64,000 nt of DNA from Trichomonas vaginalis G3 (GCF_026262505.1 NC_067204.1:3877797-3941796), one strand, 5' to 3'. Positions 56,175-64,000 are shown, counted from the stretch's first letter. Made by a program: numbers and translations. The notes: generated by a model not told the origin, from the sequence alone.

Positions 56175-56954
56175 CTACCCTGCTTGTTTGAAGTTGTCAA
56201 AATACTCTGTTATCTTTTCCTTCAGTAGCGGCAAATCTTCTTTGAATGTAAGTATTGTACAACCTTTAATATCATAGTGTGTTTGAGGTAACGTATCTTG
56301 AACTATTTGTTTCACATCTTCATTCGGTGTCATTGAAATCGGTAAGTTTTCGCGATAGAACCAATTTCTGTCAGATTTGTAAATCTTAGCAAGGTCGTAA
56401 AAGCTTTTGTTGTTTCTTCTGACTAAATGCAACATAACCATATCTCTGTCTTCTTCATTTTCCATCTCTTCAGTGTAAATCATATACTTATAGTTCTTTT
56501 CCTTTCCTTTTGGTACCGAACGTGGTATTCTTTTCTGTATGTTTTTGTCTTCTTTCATCATATCTTCTCTCTGCTTTGTACAAAGTTCGTCAAGTAGCAT
56601 AAGTATGTAGATTGCATAACGAGGTGAAGCCCACATTGCTATTGAACTAACTAGGAACGTATGAACATATATACCTTTTAGATGTGATGGTAAGTTTTGT
56701 CTGTCTTGGTACATCTTTTTAAGTTCTTCATGTTCAAACTCACTGAGGAGTTCATGAGTGCTATTTAATTCAAACCAGTCTTGTGGTTTCTTAGTATCTG
56801 GAGCAAAACATGCTGTCAAAATACTTTGCATTTGGTACATATCGTCTTTGACCGAACGAATGAGACGGAGTTGTTTGTTAAACTGAACCCACTCATATTC
56901 TTCATTTATAGCTTCATGGACTATAACTGTTGTTGTGTTCTCTGTTGTTGACAT
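56175..56954 (-). CDS. KilA-N domain protein of Mav2 (259 aa)
   Basis: The N-terminal half is a KilA-N DNA-binding domain (ILTACFAPDTKKPQDWFELNS, then GIYVHTFLVSSIAMWASPRYAIYI). The C-terminal part has YDLAKIYKSDRNWFYRENLP and LTFKEDLPLLKEKITEYF, shared with the broken Mav1 copy. Viral KilA-N proteins bind DNA and usually act in regulation. The start is the ATG after the TTGTATGTAAAGACAGAT leader; the frame before it would begin with TTG. Confidence 0.85.
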   Translation of the reverse strand: MSTTENTTTVIVHEAINEEYEWVQFNKQLRLIRSVKDDMYQMQSILTACFAPDTKKPQDWFELNSTHELLSEFEHEELKKMYQDRQNLPSHLKGIYVHTFLVSSIAMWASPRYAIYILMLLDELCTKQREDMMKEDKNIQKRIPRSVPKGKEKNYKYMIYTEEMENEEDRDMVMLHLVRRNNKSFYDLAKIYKSDRNWFYRENLPISMTPNEDVKQIVQDTLPQTHYDIKGCTILTFKEDLPLLKEKITEYFDNFKQAG

Positions 56955-57072
56955 ATCTGTCTTTACATACAAAATAAAAAAATATTTTATAAAAAACTAA
57001 CTTTATTTTTTTTAAGTTTGGTCATCCTTCACTATATGACAAATATACTATATTTTACTTAAAAATATGCAA

Positions 57073-57142
57073 GCGGCTCATAGCTCAGTGGTATGGGCTA
57101 CCTCGCTACAGGCGTCGAAGACCTCGGTTCAAATCCCGATTC
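57073..57142 (+). ncRNA. tRNA-like Pol III-type element in Mav2
   Basis: The A-box-like TAGCTCAGTGG (57081-57091) and the B-box-like GGTTCAAATC (57126-57135) have tRNA-like spacing, and a T6 terminator follows at about 57150. The D-stem (GCTC/GGGC) pairs, the T-stem can pair with an 8-nt loop, but the acceptor arms match only GCG/CGC. I call it tRNA-like, not a tRNA. Confidence 0.45.
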
Positions 57143-57186
57143 GCGCAGGTTTTTTCCTTTTATGCAGTGAAATTTCATGTACATAG

Positions 57187-57308
57187 GTTACTTTGGTGTT
57201 AGACCCTAGTGAAGAAAATAGAACGATATAAGTTTACATTTGTAAGGCTACTTTGGTGTTAGACCCTAGTGAAGAAAATAGAACTATATAAGTTTACATT
57301 TGTAAGGT
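57187..57308 (+). repeat. Direct repeat of 61 bp, two copies
   Basis: ACTTTGGTGTTAGACCCTAG and GAAGAAAATAGAAC.ATATAA recur with one difference (57187-57247, 57248-57308). It lies between the tRNA-like element and module B. No gene. Confidence 0.85.
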
Positions 57309-57330
57309 TGGACGATAAAATTTACTGACT

Positions 57331-57790
57331 GACGTCGGACATTGTCTTGAAAAAGTAAAAGACTTGTCTTGAAAAAGTAAAAGACTTGTCTTGAAAAAGT
57401 AAAAGACTTGTCTTGAAAAAGTAAAAGACTTGTCTTGAAAAAGTACGGGTATCGTCTGAAATCAAGACCACTGTTCTCAAATTTGAGAACTTTACACCAA
57501 AAAATTTCTTGAAAAAATACGGGTCTTGTCTTGAAAAAGTAAAAGACTTGTCTTGAAAAAGTAAAAGACTTGTCTTGAAAAAGTAAAAGACTTGTCTTGA
57601 AAAAGTAAAAGACTTGTCTTGAAAAAGTAAAAGACTTGTCTTGAAAAAGTAAAAGACTTGTCTTGAAAAAGTAAAAGACTCGTCTTGAAACAATGACCGA
57701 CATAGACCCAGCAGATGAGGCAATCTACCTTATAGAGATAAATGAGCTAGTTAGGAACTACCTGAGCCATCTGAAGTCAAGCGTAAAAAT
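57331..57790 (+). repeat. Head / iteron / core / iteron / tail module B
   Basis: Head GACGTCGGACATTG, five units of TGTCTTGAAAAAGTAAAAGA (22-bp period), a core with the palindrome GTTCTCAAATTTGAGAAC (57472-57489), about seven more units, then the short frame at 57693 beginning MTDIDPADEAIYLIEINEL and the tail CTACCTGAGCCATCTGAAGT. The repeats carry no spacer, so it is not CRISPR. Confidence 0.85.
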
Positions 57791-57830
57791 AAACGCTTTA
57801 CATGTATTTTTCAGCAACTTCGTCAAATAA
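57693..57830 (+). CDS. Possible small acidic peptide (45 aa)
   Basis: MTDIDPADEAIYLIEINELV is present in two modules (57693 and 61071), at the end of the iteron array. It is conserved despite the changing downstream sequence, so it may be translated. Part overlaps the gene on the other strand. Confidence 0.3.
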   Translation: MTDIDPADEAIYLIEINELVRNYLSHLKSSVKINALHVFFSNFVK

Positions 57831-58358
57831 TTTTATAGCTTTATCTATCTCATCTACTTCAAACGTTTCTTTACCTTTCGTGGGAGCACCATACATTTTC
57901 TCAAACTTTTCAAGTAGTTCTGTTTCAGCAGCTCTCATATCGTTAACAAACACAACCTTGACTCTATTGACTGTACTGTCATATCTACTACTTATATTAT
58001 ATGTTCTTCCTATCTTATATCTCTTTGTATTGAAGTCCTTCGGTTTCTGAACGATGTAAAGTAAGCCTTCACTGCAACGTTCCGTATCGAATGAACCATA
58101 TGTTATGAAATTATATCCAACAACTGGGTCTAACCAGAACAAAACTACTGGTATAAGACTTTTGTCTATAAGATATGCTGTAGTTCCATGAAATCTTACC
58201 GATATCATAAGCTCAGGATTTCTTGTCAAATATTTTCTGAGATGAAGCATTTTAACCCAGTCGTTTGTTTTCTTTCCAGATGGAGATATAATGTCTGACA
58301 AAGAATATTTGTTGTATTTCTTTGAGTATCTTACGTTTAAATCACCAATTCTAACCAT
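57798..58358 (-). CDS. KilA-N-like protein with T5orf172/GIY-YIG-type C-terminal domain (about 187 aa)
   Basis: The C-terminal part (EGLLYIVQKPKDFNTKRYKIGRT, AETELLEKF, KGKETFEV) matches the T5orf172/MUG113 group of GIY-YIG-related domains. The N-terminal half (RYSKKYNKYSLSDIISPSGKK and YLIDKSLIPVVLFWL) looks like a KilA-N relative. Many viral proteins combine the two. The first in-frame ATG is at 58356-58358; an ATG at 58406, right after the usual leader (TTGTATGTAAGAACAGGAA), is in another frame, so a shift at the start is possible. Confidence 0.65.
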   Translation of the reverse strand: MVRIGDLNVRYSKKYNKYSLSDIISPSGKKTNDWVKMLHLRKYLTRNPELMISVRFHGTTAYLIDKSLIPVVLFWLDPVVGYNFITYGSFDTERCSEGLLYIVQKPKDFNTKRYKIGRTYNISSRYDSTVNRVKVVFVNDMRAAETELLEKFEKMYGAPTKGKETFEVDEIDKAIKLFDEVAEKYM

Positions 58359-58518
58359 TTTGGTGTCATTGTCTATCTTTCTAACTGTTTCAAACTCAGT
58401 GTTGACATTTCCTGTTCTTACATACAAATAAAAAAAAATATTTTAAAAAAACTAGCTTTTATTTTCTATCTTAAGGAAATTCATGAAATTTGGTCATTTT
58501 TCAGCAAAATATATTTTA

Positions 58519-58564
58519 GGGTAGAAGGGTATATCTACCCGTTTTCTACCCTCATTTCTACCCC
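58519..58564 (+). promoter_or_regulatory. GGGTAGA-type five-half-site palindromic element
   Basis: The third half-site version: GGGTAGAA, GGGTATATCTACCC, then two TCTACCC half-sites with T-rich spacers, 46 bp. It is directly followed by a cassette-gene 3' remnant (about 58570-58600, reading NVYHVKRL and a stop on the minus strand). So it marks the end of a third cassette that has been lost. Confidence 0.75.
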
Positions 58565-58693
58565 AGTTATTTTATAAACGTTTCACATGGTAAACGTTAT
58601 TTTTTAAATTTTGTGAAAACTCAACGGTTTGACACAAGCCCTAAAATATATTTTACTCAGAATTTTACTCAGAATTCGGCAAAAATATAATTT

Positions 58694-58741
58694 ATGTTAG
58701 AATGTTAGATCTAACATGTTTTCTAACATGTTTTCTAACAT
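58694..58741 (+). promoter_or_regulatory. TGTTAGA-type five-half-site palindromic element 4 (cassette, stop side)
   Basis: As 45143-45190, flanked by CAAAAATATAATTT. It lies 6 bp beyond the stop of the Mav2 cassette gene; the inverted partner is at 59759-59806. Confidence 0.8.
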
Positions 58742-58747
58742 AACTAT

Positions 58748-59652
58748 TTACAAGCGTTTTACATGGTATATGTTGCGATGGTTCATGACTTTAAACAATT
58801 TTGTGGCTTCGATTTCTTCACGAAGGATATCGAATGTTTTAACAATGCCGAAAGTTTCTTTATACTTCTTCTTGACGTCAGATAGAAGGAAATCTTCTGC
58901 TGTTGGATAGTTTTTGTTCAGAAATGTCAACATGTCCATTTTATCTTCTGCTGGTTTCTCTGCTTCTTTCTTTAAATCTGCATAGTCGTTTCGCATACGT
59001 TCTATCTCTTTGACGGAGTAGTTATATTTCCTCATTGCTGCTTTACATTTTGAACATTGCGGGTTCATTTTTGCGTTATATTCTGAAACCTTACCTGCTA
59101 AAACAACTAAGGCGTCAATGGTTTTCTTCATCTCGAACATAGCGGGTCTTATTTGTTTCGTTCCATACCTTACCCCTACTATCTTATCTCTTATTTCCCA
59201 AACACATTTTGCAACTAATGAAACAAAGTTGTCGTAGGTCTTAATTCTTCGGATTTGTAAAGGTCAGAGATGTTCTTATATACCATGTCGCAATCTTTGT
59301 CCATAACCTTATGGTTGCAATGAAAACCAAGGAATTCATAATTTACCTTTCGTATGAACTTCTTTATTTCTACTGAGTCAGTTGCTTTGACTTCTATTTC
59401 ATCGAATTCTGGAATAGGAAGCTTTTGTTGTTGGATTTCAGGAAGTTTAGGTAGATGGTCAATAATATCCTGCATTTCATAAAGATACTGTTCATTTGTT
59501 TCATCTTTTGCAGTGCAATCTAAATCTCCTTGGAGAAGTTCTTGCTTTATCTTCTGGATTTCTGTTTGAAAGTATATGAAGAAGGAATGAAGCTTTTCAT
59601 TCTCTACATAGATGTTGGATTCATAACTAGCGAGTTTGGTAAAGTTGTTGCT
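58748..59652 (-). pseudogene. Cassette gene of Mav2, frameshifted
   Basis: Homologous to 16574-17542 throughout: MNPTSM near the start, then MQDIIDHLPKLPEIQQQK (59215-59475 frame), NPQCSKCKAAMRKYNYS (58748-59140 frame), and the end YHVKRL. Frameshifts are near 59160-59240 and at 59590. The start (59650-59652) follows TTATTGTAAGAAC, the same leader as KilA-N genes. The gene is bracketed by inverted TGTTAGA-type elements instead of GGTGA-type ones. Confidence 0.8.
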
Positions 59653-59758
59653 AACATGTTCTTACAATAAAAATAAAAAATATTTTTTTAAAATCTAACT
59701 TTATTTTTATGTTTTTTGTGAAAGTGTCAAAATTCATGAATTTCGAGAGTTTTCTACG

Positions 59759-59806
59759 ATGTTAGAAAACGTGTTAGAAAACATGTTAGATCTAACATTC
59801 TAACAT
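59759..59806 (-). promoter_or_regulatory. TGTTAGA-type five-half-site palindromic element 5 (cassette, start side)
   Basis: The inverted partner of 58694-58741, with one base changed in a half-site (GTGTTAGA for ATGTTAGA). The outer flank is TAAAATATATTTTTGG, followed by module C. Confidence 0.8.
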
Positions 59807-59822
59807 AAAATATATTTTTGGT

Positions 59823-59950
59823 GTACGTCGGACATTGTCTTGAAACAGTACAAATATTGTCTTGAAAAAGTACAAGTCTTGTTCTGAAAAAGTACAAGAC
59901 TAGTTCTGAAACAGAACAATGGACAACATCGAGCCATTAGATGAGTTTTG
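59823..59950 (+). repeat. Head / iteron module C (short form)
   Basis: Head GTACGTCGGACATTG, a few repeats (TCTTGAAACAGTACAAATAT, TTCTGAAAAAGTACAAGTC), then a short frame starting MDNIEPLDEF. No palindromic core. It lies between two TGTTAGA-type elements. Confidence 0.7.
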
Positions 59951-59963
59951 TGTGTTTTCTACG

Positions 59964-60011
59964 ATGTTAGAAAAAATGTTAGAAAACATGTTAGATCTAA
60001 CATTCTAACAT
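59964..60011 (-). promoter_or_regulatory. TGTTAGA-type five-half-site palindromic element 6
   Basis: The same orientation as element 5, 205 bp further on, with one half-site changed. The outer flank is TAAACATTATTTTTGTC, beside the next gene's 3' end. Confidence 0.75.
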
Positions 60012-60039
60012 AAACATTATTTTTGTCGAAAAAAATGGT

Positions 60040-60702
60040 TCATTTACCACAATATTTTGGTACAAAACGACCCCAAACTTTTAACTTCTTTTCTGCAGCT
60101 TCTAATGCTATCTTAGCGAGTTCATATTCTCTAAATTCTCTCTTTAAATCTTCTTGTTTCCATTGGTCTAGTTCGTATGGCGAGTCTCTATAACCAGAAC
60201 ATATCTCACGTTCATGTTCTATTTGTTTTTCATGCATTTTCTAACTTCTTCTTCGAACAAGGTTTTGCATTCTCTACTGTATCTTCAAGTTCTTCTTCAT
60301 CTAATTTCTCATGAACTTTCTTGTCTATGGAGTCCAGAATTTTTCCAACTGCTATGCAATATTTTGGAGAAGCCCACATTGCTATATAGTTTGTAAGTCT
60401 TGGGTCTACAATACATTCCTCTAACCTGTTTGATTTCATCGGGAATTCCTGCATGAACTGTGTATAAAAAGCAACCCGCCGTTTTCCGCGGGTTGGTATA
60501 TTCTTCACAAAATGCCTTAAAATACTCTTCCCAGGACTTATTTTCCAACAACCTTCTAAGTCCTTCCTAAAACTGCTGACACATATTTGTTGCATTTATA
60601 TAACCATCCATGTCTCTACGTAAGACTTCAATACCGTTGTAAGTGCCTTTTGTGAATGTTTCGCCATTAGATTTGTTCGTGAACGTTTTTGCTTCGACTG
60701 TC
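60040..60702 (-). pseudogene. Second KilA-N gene of Mav2, frameshifted
   Basis: Begins MTVEAKTFTNKSNGETF and continues with IEVLRRDMDGYINATNMC, a clear KilA-N start (60595-60702). It then shifts frame several times; SWEEYFKAFCEEYTNP, and VDPRLTNYIAMWASPKY lie in different frames, and the end is LKVWGRFVPKYCGK (60040-60237). It is distinct from the other KilA-N gene. At least three breaks. Confidence 0.75.
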
Positions 60703-60742
60703 ATTTCAGTTCTTACAATAAAAATAAAAAATATTTTTGGGT

Positions 60743-61140
60743 GGTACGTCGGACATTCGTTTGTGGCTTAACCGTCGGACATTCGTTTGTGGCTTAACCG
60801 TCGGACATTGTCTTGAAACAGTACAAATATTGTCTTGAAACAGTACAAATATTGTCTTGAAACAGTACAAATATTGTCTTGAAACAGTACAAATATTGTT
60901 CTGAAACAGAAAATTTTTCTCACAAATTGAGAGCTTTTACGGGAAATTTGTTCTGAAAAAGTACAAGTCTTGTTCTGAAAAAGTACAAGTCTTGTTCTGA
61001 AAAAGTACAAGTCTTGTCTTGAAACAATAAAAGACTTGTCTTGAAAAAGTAAAAGACTTGTCTTGAAACAATGACCGACATAGACCCAGCAGATGAGGCA
61101 ATCTACCTTATAGAGATAAATGAGCTAGTTAGGAACTACA
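60743..61140 (+). repeat. Head / iteron / core / iteron / tail module D
   Basis: Three head copies (CGTCGGACATT), four TCTTGAAACAGTACAAATAT units, a core with CTCACAAATTGAGAG, then TTCTGAAAAAGTACAAGTC and TCTTGAAAAAGTAAAAGAC units, then the small frame MTDIDPADEAIYLIEINELV (61071-61163). The tail differs from module B. Confidence 0.8.
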
Positions 61141-61170
61141 CATTTAAATTCAAATTCGAATAAAAATTTT

Positions 61171-62022
61171 TTATTTCATGCAATGTTTAACTATTTCACC
61201 ATCTTCTTTAACACCCCAGTACTTACGCTTGGAGAGAACATGAACTTCGGAAAATACCTTATCTAGCTTAAAACAGCCCATCTTTTCACCGACTAAACCC
61301 ATTTCAATGAGTTTGTTATAGCCTTCCTCGTTCGTCATGAGTGCATCGATGTTCTCATAGTATACCTTCACTTTGGATTTGACTTCGGAGAAAAATTTGT
61401 TGTAGTTGTCAAGGACTGCCTTTGCGAACTGAGGATAAGACCAATGTTCGACAATAGGTTTTACTGTGGTTACTAAGCCACCTTGACCTTCGGTGAACTC
61501 GTATTTCAAAACAAAGGGGGAGAACCTTTCAACAAAGTTGTCGACCTTCTCATAATGTTTACTCTTCATCTCTTGAGGTTTTCTTTAATGGAACCCCCAT
61601 GTCGAATTCATAAGCAATTTGAGTGTCATTGCAAGTTTGGGGTTTGAAGCTTTCCTAATATCATACAGTTGTTGTATGACTTTTCCAACTGTATAGTTCC
61701 TTCCTGGGAACTCACCATCTTCGTTTGGAATTCCAGTCGGGATATATTGGACGAACCTCATGTATGCGGCGTTAAGGTCGACATAGTATATCTTTTCATC
61801 TGAGTCGAACTTGTCGCAACCAATTGGTCCAGTTTGTGGAAATTCAAGCGAGTCTCTTATCTTCTGAGAAACTTCTCCTGTTATCTCATAAACATCGTCG
61901 AAGCAACCTGTTTCATATAAAACCTTCTGACCTAACTCAGATGCTCTCCAATACAATTTGACGTCGATTGGATGTCTCAATGGAAGTTTGTTTATAGCAT
62001 CTTGAAGTTCTTGCAACCTCAT
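61171..62022 (-). pseudogene. Polymerase B palm of Mav2, exonuclease-less and interrupted by a stop
   Basis: The first part (61585-62022) has motif A IYYVDLNAAYMRF and motif B LAMTLKLLMNSTWGFH; an in-frame TAA follows, and the same frame continues as 61171-61569 with a motif C-like YYENIDALMTN. Compared with Mav1 (SLYPS, NSIYG, YQDTDS), motif A keeps its Asp, but motif C has Asn-Ile-Asp-Ala where Asp-Thr-Asp-Ser is expected. No exonuclease motifs are seen. The start overlaps the stop of the N-terminal gene (ATGA). It is either a dead polymerase or an unusual lineage. Confidence 0.7.
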
Positions 62023-63323
62023 TGGAATTCTTCTGGTTCAGGTTGGTATCCGAACAATCCAACTCCTTTTGGAGCTGTGTACTTCTTTTGTACTAGAACT
62101 TTGTCTGGAACAACTTTTGGTCTTGCTAACAGTGAAAAGTTTGTTTCGTCTTTTGGTACAAAACTTTCTGTCAGCTTGTCATCTGGAATCGGTTCCAACA
62201 AACCTTTCTCGAAAAGAATGTTTACAGCTCTGACAATGTTGCACTTGCCTTTTCCGAACAATGGGTTTGTAAGACTTTCGTTCAACATGAAGTGGTTGTG
62301 GACAATTACAATCTTCAACCATGGTAAGTCTTTGTCAACAACAAAGTCGTCATGTGAAGAACCTTTAGCTGTAGGTATGTTGACTCGGATATTCACATTT
62401 GCCAACGGTGCAATTTTAGCCAATTGACCTCTGAGCATGTACCTTGTCTTCACACATGACTCAAGATACTTCATTTTCTCTTCTGAAACAAGACCAGAGT
62501 TCCTGAGACATGTAAGAATGCAAGGTTCGTTGACAATTTTTTCAATTGAATTGTAAATTCCATACCTTGTCAAGTCAATGTCAGACTTATTTATGAACGG
62601 GAAGTATCCAGCATGTTGTCTGACTGCTTGAGGGTTAGGTTGGTACCATTCGAACTTGACACTTGCAATTCCTTCAATTGCATTCAAAATGTCTGAGTCG
62701 GAGTCAACCATTTGTTCTCTCTTTGTAGTCTTGAAAGCGTCAAGAAGCATTGCAGCTGTTGTGACATTGCCATGTGCATAGTAAATATGACCATCTAAAT
62801 CTGTTACGGTTAGTCTGAGATTGTATCCTTTCTTATTTCCGTCTTGTATGGCAGCAAGTACACCCATGAAGCCTTCTTTGTTCTTTCCTTCGTCAAAGTT
62901 TACTGTAAAGGTTCGACCAGATGTAATTTGACTTCTAACTTCACGGTACTTTTCATATGCATATCTTGTTCTTTCCATGGGAGCATGTTTGTCTTCACCT
63001 TTTCCTTTTTTCCTTCTCAAAGGATGCAATTGTTCGTCATGTTTCCAGTAGAATCTGGCAAAGCCGTCGTGTCCTTCAACTTGAGGTTCACTAACATTGA
63101 AAGGCAAGTTCATAAGACGTTCTTCTTCTAACCTCTCTAGTCTGTTTGGATAATTGGCGCGCGCTGTTTCCAAGTCCATTTCGTAGCGAAGACCAGACAA
63201 TTTGTCATAGACTTTTATGGGTCTTCCCTTCCTATATTTAAACTTCTTTGAAACTCTCCAGCCATATCTTTCTAACTCTGCTTTTATTCTAGCAGACCTT
63301 CTATCTATTCTATATAGGGGCAT
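62019..63323 (-). CDS. N-terminal half of a Polymerase B-type protein (434 aa)
   Basis: It matches part of the Mav1 polymerase N-terminal half, notably ILTCLRNSGLVSEEKMKYL and IVIVHNHFMLNES, which correspond to FVYACIQAGVNEETIDHM and LLVEDHYMLNER. So the polymerase gene of Mav2 is divided into an N-terminal part and the palm. The N-terminus is basic (YRIDRRSARIKAELERY). It ends in EPEEFQ, at an ATGA overlap with the next frame, so the two could be co-translated. The exonuclease domain between is missing. Confidence 0.7.
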   Translation of the reverse strand: MPLYRIDRRSARIKAELERYGWRVSKKFKYRKGRPIKVYDKLSGLRYEMDLETARANYPNRLERLEEERLMNLPFNVSEPQVEGHDGFARFYWKHDEQLHPLRRKKGKGEDKHAPMERTRYAYEKYREVRSQITSGRTFTVNFDEGKNKEGFMGVLAAIQDGNKKGYNLRLTVTDLDGHIYYAHGNVTTAAMLLDAFKTTKREQMVDSDSDILNAIEGIASVKFEWYQPNPQAVRQHAGYFPFINKSDIDLTRYGIYNSIEKIVNEPCILTCLRNSGLVSEEKMKYLESCVKTRYMLRGQLAKIAPLANVNIRVNIPTAKGSSHDDFVVDKDLPWLKIVIVHNHFMLNESLTNPLFGKGKCNIVRAVNILFEKGLLEPIPDDKLTESFVPKDETNFSLLARPKVVPDKVLVQKKYTAPKGVGLFGYQPEPEEFQ

Positions 63324-63354
63324 TTTTTATAAAAATAAAAAAATATATACTGTT

Positions 63355-63939
63355 TTAAAATGGTATGCCATATAGCTTCTTGAATTTGTTGAGAAATATA
63401 TGAACGTGTTTTCCATCTGTATCTCTAGTGTTTACATAAGCATAGCCCGCCTTAGTAAAACATACTTGTAATTTTCTATAGTTTACGCCGGTATAAAGGT
63501 AGAAAGAGTCCTGTTCTTCGCTATAGTAGTAAAACTCAAACGTATGCTTACCATAGTCTGTAATTTCAATTGCTTCATCTTCTAGTTCGTCGACAAATTC
63601 GAATACAATATCTCTAAATTTGCCTATGTTCTTACTGTTTTCAGAACAAGTGACCCAGCGTAAGTTTTCAAGTCTATTGTCGTTTCTTATATGGTTTATG
63701 TGGTCTACAAAAGGTAGATTGTTAGGATTCGGTATAAAATGAGTTGCAATGACAACATGTTTAAAATAGTGTTTTCCACCAATCCTCATCCTAGCATATC
63801 CGTCATTTTGCTCCCATTCGCTTAAAACTCTTTTTGTCTTTTTGTTTCTGACTTCAAATGACTCACAACAGTGAATTTCATATTTCTCATCTAACAAACA
63901 AGTTTCCCAACGGTCTTTTCCGACAGACTCAGCGTACAT
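63355..63939 (-). CDS. HNH endonuclease with NUMOD4-like N-terminus (194 aa)
   Basis: ATHFIPNPNNLPFVDHINHI and RNDNRLENLRWVTCSENSKN form a typical HNH_3 nuclease motif (first His near DHIN, then Asn and His/Asn). The N-terminal EVRNKKTKRVLSEWEQNDGYARMRI is like NUMOD4 domains of homing endonucleases. The C-terminal 70 residues have NTRDTDGKHVHIFLNKFKK, a domain also seen in 3327-3653. It could drive spread of the element or of cassettes. Confidence 0.8.
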   Translation of the reverse strand: MYAESVGKDRWETCLLDEKYEIHCCESFEVRNKKTKRVLSEWEQNDGYARMRIGGKHYFKHVVIATHFIPNPNNLPFVDHINHIRNDNRLENLRWVTCSENSKNIGKFRDIVFEFVDELEDEAIEITDYGKHTFEFYYYSEEQDSFYLYTGVNYRKLQVCFTKAGYAYVNTRDTDGKHVHIFLNKFKKLYGIPF

Positions 63940-64000
63940 TTCAAATAAAATAAAAAAAATATTTTTTTGAAAAATATACTGTTTTCCTTTTACTTTACAT

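Larger units (their letters stand above)
44893..64000 (+). mobile_element. Maverick/Polinton (Mav2), left end present, right end beyond window
   Basis: Contains major capsid, penton-like, helicase, packaging ATPase, KilA-N, nuclease and polymerase B genes, with homologues of several Mav1 genes. The left end is placed after the poly-A because the next bases, read with the last A, begin AG (AGGTAGTGGGG), as Mav1 begins AGTTAG. That end has not been confirmed by a matching TIR. If the target was the poly-A, the duplication would be AAAAAA. The gene set is more decayed than that of Mav1. Confidence 0.8.

Noticed and set aside
57345-57690. Regularly spaced 22-bp repeats, possible CRISPR
   Set aside because: Units are contiguous with no unique spacers, and no cas genes exist; the genome is eukaryotic.
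57284-57723. Two long minus-strand frames (FFKTSLLLFQDKSF repeats)
   Set aside because: Read-through of the iteron array; no start context or homologue.

Overview
The window looks like a chromosome segment of a trichomonad parabasalid, most probably Trichomonas vaginalis. It is very A+T-rich, its genes are intronless with very short upstream regions, and it carries several Maverick/Polinton giant DNA transposons beside Mutator-like (MULE) sequence, an ankyrin-repeat remnant and flagellar or ciliary coiled-coil genes. The species call is inferred from content, not from a search.

Layout. (1) 1-3835: right end of a Maverick ('Mav0') with an SF3 primase-helicase, ending in ATACTAACT. It sits inside a MULE transposase gene whose 3' part is 3836-4867. 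(2) 5146-27271: a complete Maverick ('Mav1', 22,126 bp) with 860-bp terminal inverted repeats (TIRs) and a 6-bp target duplication TGCGTA. It has protein-primed DNA polymerase B, packaging ATPase, double-jelly-roll-type major capsid protein, penton-like proteins, a retroviral-type integrase in three broken pieces, a broken KilA-N gene and a 1022-residue collagen/phage-collar-type fibre protein. (3) 27272-29595: two units of the 121-bp tandem repeat that Mav1 entered. One is split by a 2.1-kb noncoding transposon, which holds a second 1.05-kb element and a run of three hairpins. The last unit preserves the empty Mav1 target sequence. (4) 29600-44800: host genes: two tRNA-Glu(CTC) copies in a 226-bp inverted repeat, a tail-anchored protein, an eIF3j-like protein, a DUF4200 flagellar coiled-coil protein, two paralogous beta-helix-like proteins, a PPP pseudophosphatase, a coiled-coil protein, Sec61 alpha, a DZIP1-like zinc-finger protein, a drug/metabolite-type transporter and an ankyrin pseudogene. 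(5) about 44893-64000: a second, unrelated-family Maverick ('Mav2'), open at the right edge. It has capsid and penton-like genes, decayed helicase and packaging ATPase, KilA-N genes, a GIY-YIG-type protein, an HNH nuclease and a split, exonuclease-less polymerase B.

How the genes fit. Mav1 encodes a virus-like programme: capsid (major and penton-like proteins), genome packaging (ATPase), replication (polymerase), integration (integrase) and a fibre that could bind hosts. I did not find the usual adenain-type cysteine protease. Mav2 shares the capsid/penton/small-protein set with Mav1 but has degenerate replication genes. Most of the damage is single-base frameshifts, so true decay must be separated from assembly error.

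Most unusual signals. A 46-48 bp element occurs twelve times in the three Mavericks. It has two forward and three reverse half-sites around a central palindrome, at fixed spacing but with three different half-site sequences. Pairs of it bracket one gene family as cassettes. Mav2 also has a four-copy head / iteron / palindromic core / iteron / tail module, and both Mavericks have a tRNA-like Pol III-type element near their KilA-N gene. TIR cargo differs between Mav0 and Mav1.
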